NCBI GenBank assembly: GCA_041169145.1
Contig: JBEEJO010000008.1
Coordinates: 1-21,770, forward strand
Direction: 5' to 3'
Source of the DNA: DATJQA01 sp041169145
GTDB lineage: Bacteria > Patescibacteriota > Minisyncoccia > UBA6257 > 2-01-FULL-56-20
DNA length: 21,770 nucleotides
The translations under genes and the position numbers were made by a program. The number at the start of each line of letters is the position of its first letter. The stretch's first letter is position 1. Below the pieces are notes generated by a model, which was not told where the DNA came from, did no database searches, and saw only the letters and a program-made list of their open reading frames with translations. This document shows positions 6,896 through 12,937 of the stretch, one piece after another.

Positions 6896-8617
6896 ATGGA
6901 ACAACAAACGAAGAACTGCCAGAATTGTAAAAACCAGTTCGTCATCGAATCGGATGATTTTGCATTCTACGAGAAAATGAGCGTTCCGCCGCCGACGTGG
7001 TGCCCGGAGTGCCGGATGCAGCGGCGATTCATGTTTCGGAATGAACGGTACCTCTATCGGCGAAAATGCGATGCGACTCAAAAAGATATTTTCAGCATGT
7101 TCTCGCCGGAAGCGCCCGTGCGCGTATACGACCGCGATTATTGGTGGTCGGACGCTTGGGATGCGTCCGAGTATGGCCGAGATTATGATTTTTCGCGGCC
7201 TTTCTTTGAACAGTTTCAGGAGCTCATGCGCGTCGTGCCGTGGTTTAGCCGTTCAGCGAACGAACCGCTCACCAATTGCGATTACTGCATGAACATTGGT
7301 TGGGCAAAGGATTGCTATCTTGTATTCAACGCCTCGAACGATGAGAACTGTTACTATAGCATCGGCATTGAAGAATCGAAGGACTCCTTTGACAGCCTCT
7401 ACTTGCGTGCTTGTGAGCTATGTTCGAATTCGGCATTCCTGACGCGGTGCTATTCCTCTCACTTTTCCGTTGATTGCGAGGACTCCCACAACTTGTATTT
7501 CTGCAAGAGCTGTTCTAATTGCACCGACTGTTTTGGATGCGTTAATTTGCGAAACAAGCAATATCACATTTTTAACCAGCCTTATTCTAAAGAGGAATAC
7601 GAAAAGAAACTCAAGGGCATGGGTCTTTCATCTTATCGTGGCGTTGAGGAGCTTCGATCGAAATTCCGTAAGCTGCTCCTCGACTATCCACACCGAGCTT
7701 CGAAGAACCTAATCAATAACAATGTGACTGGTGAGTATATCCACCATTCCAAGAACGTCGTCAATGGTTATCTCGTCGATGGCGTGGAAGATTCAAAATA
7801 TGTACAGTTCTTGCGAACCGTACCCAGCGCCCGGGATTGCTATGACTACTCACTGTTCGGCGCGAACTCCGAGATGGTCTATGAGTCGGTTGTCGTAGGC
7901 ATGGATGCGGCGCGAGTGAAGTTCAGCGCCTATCTGTATCCGAGTCCTCAAGATATCGAATATTCTATTGCATGCACTTCGTCGCGCAATCTTTTCGGTT
8001 GTATGGGCCTCAAGAAGAAGGAATATTGCATATTGAACAAGCAATACACTCAGGAAGAGTATGAGAAGTTACTGCCGAAGATTATCCAGCACATGAGCGA
8101 TATGCCGTACACCGACAAGCATGGGAGAGTTTACAAGTATGGCGAGTTCTTTCCTCCGGAAATCTCACCGTTCGCATACAACGAAACCATTAATACCGAC
8201 ATGTTCCCGCTATCCAAGGACAAAATCGAAGCGGATGGGTTGCGTTGGGCGAACCCGGCAGAGCGAAATTATCAAGCAACAATAACCGCGAAAGATATTC
8301 CTGACGACATTCGTGATGCAAGCGACGATATTGCCAAGGAGACTATTGGTTGCGAACACAACGGTGCGTGTGAACACAACTGTAGTACAGTATTCCGTAT
8401 CATACCGAATGAGTTCGCGTTCTATCGTCGTATGAATCTTCCTCTTCCGCGGCTATGTTTTTCGTGCCGGCACGCCGATCGTTTACGGTATCAAAGTATG
8501 CCGCGACTCTGGAAACGCTCATGCGCAAAATGCAACGCCGCCATTCAGACCTCCTACGCCCCCGATCGACCGGAGATCGTCTATTGCGAAAGCTGCTATA
8601 ACGCGGAAGTAGCGTAA
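6896..8617 (+). CDS. Cys-rich three-zinc-ribbon protein, copy 1
   Basis: A 573-residue protein of a family I associate with Patescibacteria; no function is known to me. Layout: zinc ribbon 1 (C8, C11, C36, C39, with DFAFYEK and PPPTWCPECR); a YWWSD module (82-86); a Cys-rich repeat region (about 128-212) with NCxxC steps suggestive of a beta-helix; an FGCVNLRNKQYHIFN motif (213-227); a second repeat region; a second FGC motif (367-381); a YGEFFP...SPFAYNET block (415-431); ribbon 2 (C492, C496, C521, C524); and ribbon 3 (C543, C546, C564, C567). There is no signal peptide or membrane helix, so it is probably cytoplasmic. Ribbon 2 carries a small duplication. Copy 2 follows after four bases. 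GC content is visibly lower than in neighbouring genes. Nucleic-acid or protein binding is only a guess from the ribbons. Confidence 0.8.
   Translation: MEQQTKNCQNCKNQFVIESDDFAFYEKMSVPPPTWCPECRMQRRFMFRNERYLYRRKCDATQKDIFSMFSPEAPVRVYDRDYWWSDAWDASEYGRDYDFSRPFFEQFQELMRVVPWFSRSANEPLTNCDYCMNIGWAKDCYLVFNASNDENCYYSIGIEESKDSFDSLYLRACELCSNSAFLTRCYSSHFSVDCEDSHNLYFCKSCSNCTDCFGCVNLRNKQYHIFNQPYSKEEYEKKLKGMGLSSYRGVEELRSKFRKLLLDYPHRASKNLINNNVTGEYIHHSKNVVNGYLVDGVEDSKYVQFLRTVPSARDCYDYSLFGANSEMVYESVVVGMDAARVKFSAYLYPSPQDIEYSIACTSSRNLFGCMGLKKKEYCILNKQYTQEEYEKLLPKIIQHMSDMPYTDKHGRVYKYGEFFPPEISPFAYNETINTDMFPLSKDKIEADGLRWANPAERNYQATITAKDIPDDIRDASDDIAKETIGCEHNGACEHNCSTVFRIIPNEFAFYRRMNLPLPRLCFSCRHADRLRYQSMPRLWKRSCAKCNAAIQTSYAPDRPEIVYCESCYNAEVA
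8351..8380 (+). repeat. 18-base-period microduplication in zinc ribbon 2 of copy 1
   Basis: TGCGAACACAAC (8351-8362) recurs as TGTGAACACAAC (8369-8380), giving the protein string CEHNGACEHNC. Copy 2 has a simple CADC at the same place. The duplication changes the first zinc knuckle from CxxC to CxxxC or a longer Cys/His spacing. The reading frame is kept. Confidence 0.7.
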
Positions 8618-8621
8618 TTCT

Positions 8622-10379
8622 ATGGGGTCAGAAACGAAAACTTGCCGGAATTGTAAAACTGATTTCGTCATCGAACCGGATGATTTTGCGTTTTACGAGA
8701 AGATAAAGGTTCCGCCGCCCACGTGGTGCCCGGAATGCCGTGCGAAACGGCGCCTCATATTTTGGAACGAACATAATTTGTATCGTAAAAAAGAAGCAGT
8801 TGAGGGGAAAGAAGTTTTTAGCACTTATCCCGAAGAAGCAAACGTGGTCATTTACGACCACGACTACTGGTGGTCGGATAAATGGGATGCCATGAGCTAC
8901 GGTAAGGACGTTGATTTTTCGCGCCCATTCTTGGCACAGGTTCAAGAATTGAATCTTACGGTTCCTTGGGCATCAAAATCCGTTCAGCAAATGGTGAACA
9001 GCGATTACTGTAACCAGGCCTCACGCGATAAAAACTGCTATCTCTGTTTCAATGGAAATAACTCTGAGGATAGTGCCTACGGTGTAGGATTCCAAGAAAT
9101 GAAGACTTGTTTTGATTTCTATTCAACAGCTGCATGCGAGTTTTCGTACGAGCTCTTTTCGGTCGAGCGGTGCTATCAATGCTTCTATGCGGTCGATTGT
9201 AGTAATTGTCGGAACGTATGGTTCTCCAAAGACTGCAATAACTGTCAGGATTGTATCGGTTGCATAGGGCTTCGCAATAAGCAATATCATATTCTGAATC
9301 AGCCTTGCACGAAAGAAGAATACGAAGAAAAAGTAGCCACGTTGAATCTAGGGTCCTATGCCGCAAGCCAAGCATTCAATACGAGGGTGCGTTCGCTGTG
9401 GCAGACATTTCCCATAAAATTCATGCATGGCCTCAAAAACGTTGATGTTCTGGGAGATTACGTGGGGAATTCGAAAAACGTAAAGTGCTCTTTTGAAGTT
9501 TATGATGCAGAAACAGTTAAGTATTCTCAAAATATCGCGTGGGGCACGAAAGATTCATACGATTACACAAACTGGGGTCTAAATTCTGAACTTATCTATG
9601 ACTCCATAAGCGTTGGTGAGAACTGCCGGAACTTGAAATTCTGTTTTGATTGTTGGCCGAACTGCAGCGATCTCGAATACAGCATGAATTGCCACTCCTC
9701 TTCAAACCTGTTCGGCTGCGTTGGATTACGAAGCAAAGAATATTGCATTCTCAATAAACAGTATTCGAAAGAAGACTACTTGTTGTTGCGGGAGAAGATC
9801 ATTGCTCAGATGCGCGAAATGCCCTACGTAGATGCAAAGGAACGAACATATCCGTACGGTGAAATGTTTCCTATAGAATTCTCACCGCTCGCCTATACGG
9901 AAACGAAAGCGGTAGATTATCAGCCGCTCACGAAAGAGCAGGCGCTCGCACAAGGATTTCTGTGGCGTGAGCCAAATCCGCGTGAATTTCAGACCACGAT
10001 GAACGCCGCCGACTTGCCAGATCATATCGGGGACGTCCTTGAGGGAATATCGCAAGAGACCATTGCCTGCGCGGATTGCAAGCGGGCCTATCGCATCATT
10101 CCTGCCGAATTTGCATTTTACAAACGTTTCACCATACCGATCCCAAGGCGATGCCACAATTGCCGATATCGTGAGCGTTTGAGGTATTTAAACCCCATGA
10201 AATGGCATTCGCGGACCTGCGATTGCGCCGGCAAAGAATCGAAGAGTGGCGTGTACAACAATACAAGCGAGCACTTGCATGGCCTCGACAACTGTCCAAC
10301 CAGATTTGAAACAACATACGCCCCCGACCGGCCGGAGATCGTGTATTGTGAATCGTGTTACAACAGCGAAGTAGTATGA
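8622..10379 (+). CDS. Cys-rich three-zinc-ribbon protein, copy 2
   Basis: A 585-residue tandem paralog of the preceding gene, alignable over its full length. It has ribbon 1 (C8, C11, C36, C39), YWWSDKWD (82-89), a Cys-rich repeat region with DCNNCQDCIGC (204-214), FGCVGLRSKEYCILN (364-378), YGEMFP...SPLAYTET, and ribbon 2 (C483, C486, C511, C514). Ribbons 1 and 2 share the exact spacing CxxC-x24-CxxC and the core EFAFY/DFAFY, so they arose by internal duplication. Ribbon 3 is modified: CDC (533-535), then an insertion with C558, then C576 and C579. The gene is richer in A+T than its surroundings; some 60-base stretches are near one-third GC. It is probably co-transcribed with copy 1. Function is unknown. 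Confidence 0.8.
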   Translation: MGSETKTCRNCKTDFVIEPDDFAFYEKIKVPPPTWCPECRAKRRLIFWNEHNLYRKKEAVEGKEVFSTYPEEANVVIYDHDYWWSDKWDAMSYGKDVDFSRPFLAQVQELNLTVPWASKSVQQMVNSDYCNQASRDKNCYLCFNGNNSEDSAYGVGFQEMKTCFDFYSTAACEFSYELFSVERCYQCFYAVDCSNCRNVWFSKDCNNCQDCIGCIGLRNKQYHILNQPCTKEEYEEKVATLNLGSYAASQAFNTRVRSLWQTFPIKFMHGLKNVDVLGDYVGNSKNVKCSFEVYDAETVKYSQNIAWGTKDSYDYTNWGLNSELIYDSISVGENCRNLKFCFDCWPNCSDLEYSMNCHSSSNLFGCVGLRSKEYCILNKQYSKEDYLLLREKIIAQMREMPYVDAKERTYPYGEMFPIEFSPLAYTETKAVDYQPLTKEQALAQGFLWREPNPREFQTTMNAADLPDHIGDVLEGISQETIACADCKRAYRIIPAEFAFYKRFTIPIPRRCHNCRYRERLRYLNPMKWHSRTCDCAGKESKSGVYNNTSEHLHGLDNCPTRFETTYAPDRPEIVYCESCYNSEVV

Positions 10380-10394
10380 AAACACGATTCATCT

Positions 10395-10438
10395 CTTCGA
10401 GCCCGAGCCTCAGAGCCGATGGCCTGAGCTTGTCGAAG
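10395..10438. repeat. REP-like imperfect palindrome
   Basis: CTTCGA (10395-10400) pairs with TCGAAG (10433-10438), CTCAG (10409-10413) with CTGAG (10424-10428), and GCC (10415-10417) with GGC (10421-10423) around a three-base loop. No U-tract follows, so it is not a normal terminator. The right arm resembles dispersed palindromes with a TTCGACAAGCTCAGG core found in many bacterial genomes. It lies between the stop of copy 2 and a stray copy of the family's C-terminal tail. Confidence 0.55.
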
Positions 10439-10471
10439 GGCGAGTCCTGTTATAACGCGGAGATGGTATAG
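10439..10471 (+). pseudogene. remnant C-terminal tail of a zinc-ribbon paralog
   Basis: Read from 10442, the sequence encodes ESCYNAEMV followed by TAG, almost the same as the final residues of copies 1 (ESCYNAEVA) and 2 (ESCYNSEVV). No longer open frame of the family precedes it; the REP-like palindrome interrupts directly upstream. It is best read as the eroded end of a further gene copy. A conserved regulatory element that happens to be codable is the alternative, because its last bases form a -10 box. Confidence 0.5.
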
Positions 10472-10472
10472 T
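10464..10472 (+). promoter_or_regulatory. extended -10 promoter for cutA
   Basis: TGGTATAGT (10464-10472) is an extended -10 element formed by the last codons and stop of the remnant tail. The predicted start near 10479 leaves a leader of about 27 bases before cutA. No clear -35 hexamer is present. Confidence 0.45.
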
Positions 10473-10506
10473 GAGGGAAAGGCCGATCATCTGAATATTT
10501 ATCTTG

Positions 10507-10812
10507 ATGATCTATCTGAATATTACGTTCAAATCCATGGAAGAGGCCGAGGCGCTTGCTCGGGAACTTGTGCAGCGGAAGGCGGCCGGCATCGTTTCGG
10601 TGGCGCCGATAAAGTCGTTCTACCCGGGTGAAGGGGGAGTATTGGAGCGCGAGGAAGCGCTCCTCAAAGTCACGACCATTGATTCCAAGGTACAAGAAGT
10701 TGAAGATATCGTTCGGGAGAAAAGCGGCGGGAAATTGCCGCGCGTCATTTCATTCTCACTGTTCCGCATCGCCCGCGAATATAAGGACTGGCTTTCGAGC
10801 CACGTCGGATAG
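10507..10812 (+). CDS. cutA: CutA1-family protein
   Basis: The 101-residue product has the length and pattern of CutA1, a trimeric ferredoxin-like protein named for divalent-metal tolerance, though its physiological role is still debated. The N-terminal strand MIYLNITFKSMEEAEALARE fits the family start. The central SFYPGEGGVLEREEALLKVTT matches the usual SxYxWxGxVxxxxExxLxxKT pattern, with Pro in place of the common Trp. The end, KLPRVISFSLFRIAREYKDWL, fits the PxIxxxP...YxxWI pattern. The ATG at 10507 is preferred over the TTG at 10504. No Shine-Dalgarno sequence is seen. It is transcribed alone, with pepA having its own promoter. Confidence 0.8.
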   Translation: MIYLNITFKSMEEAEALARELVQRKAAGIVSVAPIKSFYPGEGGVLEREEALLKVTTIDSKVQEVEDIVREKSGGKLPRVISFSLFRIAREYKDWLSSHVG

Positions 10813-10849
10813 TCTATCTTTTGACTTCTGTATCTGCGCCGCGTGTTCA

Positions 10850-10878
10850 TTGACGAAATTGGCATTTTTGCGTAGAAT
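10850..10878 (+). promoter_or_regulatory. sigma70-type promoter of pepA, leaderless
   Basis: TTGACG (10850-10855) and TAGAAT (10873-10878) have the ideal 17-base spacing. Only six bases separate the -10 box from the GTG at 10885, so the transcript should start at the initiation codon itself. This supports GTG as the true start. Confidence 0.7.
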
Positions 10879-10884
10879 GGGCGC

Positions 10885-12441
10885 GTGATTTTCATTACTC
10901 CCAAGAAACCTTTTCCTTCGGCCGCAGCGGTGCTGCTTGTGCGGTCCGGTGCGAATATTGTGGGGCATCCGTTCGTCAAAGCGCTTGCGTCGGAAGATAA
11001 AAAGCATTTTGCGCTTGCGTATCAGGCATTCAACCCGGACGTTCATCCGCATCGGTTCGTGGTATTACCGTCCGGCAAGACATTCCTTCTGGTCGCGGCA
11101 GGGAACGCCAAAACGTTCAATCATCGCCGGGCGATCCTCGCCATGCGGCATGTTATTGCCGCGGCAAAAGCGGAGCGCATTTCGGCGATAGAGATTTATC
11201 TTCACGATGTAGAGACGGCGAAGATGCGCGGCGCGGAACTTGCGGAGCTTTTTGCGACGCAATGCGAGCTGGCGAACTTCGAGTTCAATCGGTACAAACA
11301 GCCGCCGAAGCAGGGCTGGGCATCCGTCGAGACCGTCGTTCTTCATGCAAAACTTGCTGTGCCGGTATTGCTTCGAGCGCTTGCACAAGGGCAGGTCATC
11401 GGCGAGGAGATAAACAAAGCGCGCACGCTCGCGAATACGCCGGGTGGCGACATGACGCCGCAAAAACTTGCCGACGAAGCAATGAAAACCGGCAAAGAAG
11501 CTGGTTTTCTTGTGGAAATTCTCGGCAAAAAAGAAATGGAGCGGCTTGGCATGGGCGGCGTGCTTGGCGTCGCGCGCGGCTCCGATGAACCGCCGAGGTT
11601 CATTGTGATGAAATATTGGGGCGGTCAACCCCGACGCCCGAAGGGGGTCGGGGTCCCGACCAAAGCGTCGGGAAAAAACGCACCGATCGTGCTCGTCGGC
11701 AAAGGCGTGACGTTCGATACCGGCGGGCTGAACCTGAAGCCGGAACAAGGAATAACCGAGATGCATATGGACATGTCGGGCGGCGCGGCGGTTATCCATA
11801 TTATCGCATCACTTGCGCGGCTCAAGGTGAAGAAGAATGTTATCGGATTGGTGCCGGCGGTCGAAAACATGCCGTCCGGCTCGAGCTACCATCCGGGTGA
11901 TCTCTTGAAAACGATGTCCGGCAAGACCATTGAGGTTTTGAACACGGATGCGGAGGGGCGCATTATTCTTGCGGACGCGCTCACGTATGCAAAACAATAC
12001 AAACCGGGCCTTGTTATCGATGTCGCGACGCTGACGGGCGCAGCTATGTCGGCTCTTGGCCAGCGTGCAACCGCACTTTTCACGACCAAGCCCGCATTGG
12101 AAAGAACGTTTCGCGAGACAGGTGAACGCACTGGCGATTTCGTGTGGCCTTTGCCGCTTTGGGAAGAATACGAAGAAGAGATAAAAGGCACGTTCGGCGA
12201 CGTGGCAAACCTTGGGAAGACGCGATACGGTGGTGCGATCACTGGCGCGATGTTCCTGTGGCAGTTCGTGAAAGATGCAAATGGTTCTGCCTTCCGCCCC
12301 GGCTCAGGGCAATCAGGACACGGTCCTGATTGGGTACACCTGGACATTGCTCCGCGCATGACGGCGATAGAGGGAGAGTGGCTCGCGAAAGGGGCCGCCG
12401 GAGCATCCATTGCGCTGCTTGTGAAGTTCCTCCGGACCTAG
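10885..12441 (+). CDS. pepA: leucyl aminopeptidase, M17 family
   Basis: Leucyl aminopeptidase removes N-terminal residues from peptides using two metal ions. The catalytic C-terminal half shows GKGVTFDTGGLNLKP (272-286), MDMSGGAA (295-302), and the family signature NTDAEGRI (353-360), which carry the metal ligands Lys, Asp and Glu. The N-terminal macro-like domain is present but divergent. At 518 residues the length is normal to slightly long. Two in-frame palindromic inserts seem to explain the excess: one at about residues 247-265, just before the catalytic core, and one at about 469-485, before VHLDIAPRM. Both lie where the family usually has loops, so activity may survive. The start is GTG, set by the promoter. 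The gene is probably monocistronic and cytoplasmic. Confidence 0.93.
   Translation: MIFITPKKPFPSAAAVLLVRSGANIVGHPFVKALASEDKKHFALAYQAFNPDVHPHRFVVLPSGKTFLLVAAGNAKTFNHRRAILAMRHVIAAAKAERISAIEIYLHDVETAKMRGAELAELFATQCELANFEFNRYKQPPKQGWASVETVVLHAKLAVPVLLRALAQGQVIGEEINKARTLANTPGGDMTPQKLADEAMKTGKEAGFLVEILGKKEMERLGMGGVLGVARGSDEPPRFIVMKYWGGQPRRPKGVGVPTKASGKNAPIVLVGKGVTFDTGGLNLKPEQGITEMHMDMSGGAAVIHIIASLARLKVKKNVIGLVPAVENMPSGSSYHPGDLLKTMSGKTIEVLNTDAEGRIILADALTYAKQYKPGLVIDVATLTGAAMSALGQRATALFTTKPALERTFRETGERTGDFVWPLPLWEEYEEEIKGTFGDVANLGKTRYGGAITGAMFLWQFVKDANGSAFRPGSGQSGHGPDWVHLDIAPRMTAIEGEWLAKGAAGASIALLVKFLRT
11629..11672. repeat. in-frame palindromic element 1 inside pepA
   Basis: Four alternating arms are present: CCCCGAC (11629-11635), GTCGGGG (11647-11653), CCCGAC (11655-11660) and GTCGGG (11667-11672). 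The first pair encloses a further CCC-GAA-GGG hairpin. The element is translated in frame as a Pro/Arg/Lys/Gly-rich loop just before the catalytic core. Family members usually pass directly from the YxG strand to the VGKG strand at this point, so I read it as an insertion. Confidence 0.6.
12310..12332. repeat. in-frame palindromic element 2 inside pepA
   Basis: A perfect ten-base inverted repeat, CAATCAGGAC (12310-12319) with GTCCTGATTG (12323-12332), encloses the loop ACG. It is translated in frame as part of a Gly/Ser-rich loop (about GSGQSGHGPDW) before VHLDIAPRM, where the family usually has a short PWAHLDIAG-like joint. Confidence 0.6.
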
Positions 12442-12516
12442 AGGGCGATATCATTTCCGAGAACGGAGACGCCGAATGTGCTGTGCAGAAGATGCTATAG
12501 CGCAGAGGTGGTATAA
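12442..12516 (+). pseudogene. remnant C-terminal tail of another zinc-ribbon paralog
   Basis: After the pepA stop, the frame ending at TAA 12514-12516 reads ...NVLCRRCYSAEVV. This resembles the IVYCESCYNAEVA end of copies 1 and 2, with both Cys of the last zinc knuckle kept. The similarity is clear from 12484 and fades upstream. No start codon or upstream part of the family is present. Its DNA matches the other tail at 10448-10472 with only transition differences, so the two share an origin. Confidence 0.45.
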
Positions 12517-12517
12517 T
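12509..12517 (+). promoter_or_regulatory. extended -10 promoter for the 137-residue gene, leaderless
   Basis: TGGTATAAT (12509-12517) is a perfect extended -10 element. It is formed by the final Val and stop codons of the remnant tail plus one base. Six bases separate it from the ATG at 12524, so the mRNA is probably leaderless. No -35 hexamer is evident, which fits the extended -10 class. Confidence 0.6.
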
Positions 12518-12523
12518 GGAAGC

Positions 12524-12937
12524 ATGGCGGATCAGATACAGCCGGTTTTTGAGCGCGCGCTTGAAGCCGATATTGAGCGGCTTTCCGCGGAGGTAAAGAC
12601 GAACCGGGAGCATCCGGAGATGCACGGTGCTTCGACACACGAAGTCATCAAGCAATCGCTCAAAACCGTTTCGCCTCAGCAACAGGCGAGCGATGCGCAG
12701 TCGGGCCAGGTGCCCGTACAGAACGTTTTTCAGAACCCGTTACCTGATTATGCCGCGAACGCTCCGGCCGAAACGAAGCTGGAGATCGAACATCTGCTCG
12801 AAACGGCATTCCGCGAAGGCATCATGTCGGCGAATGCAAAAGCCTCGAATTCTTCCCCCTTTGTTCTGGATGCGTTCCACGATGCGCTTGCAGGGAAGCT
12901 CTACCCCGAGCTGAAGAAGCGGGGGATCGTAGAATAA
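12524..12937 (+). CDS. small helical protein preceding the fused ATPase
   Basis: A 137-residue soluble protein of unknown function. Residues 1-30 are predicted helical and acidic; 45-80 are Gln/Pro/Ala-rich and probably flexible. The C-terminal part (about 85-137) looks like a compact helical domain containing AFREGIMSA and PFVLDAFHDALAGKLYPELK. The ATG at 12524 is chosen over the in-frame ATG at 12476 because the latter lies upstream of the -10 box and would translate the remnant tail out of its family frame. The fused ATPase gene starts on the base after the stop codon, so the two are co-transcribed and probably work together. No counterpart is seen in the split unit at 3502-6875. Confidence 0.65.
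   Translation: MADQIQPVFERALEADIERLSAEVKTNREHPEMHGASTHEVIKQSLKTVSPQQQASDAQSGQVPVQNVFQNPLPDYAANAPAETKLEIEHLLETAFREGIMSANAKASNSSPFVLDAFHDALAGKLYPELKKRGIVE

Noticed and set aside
7390..7560. Cys-rich repeats of the zinc-ribbon genes as a DNA tandem repeat or CRISPR-like array
   Set aside because: The periodicity is in the protein only; the DNA units are not regular direct repeats.
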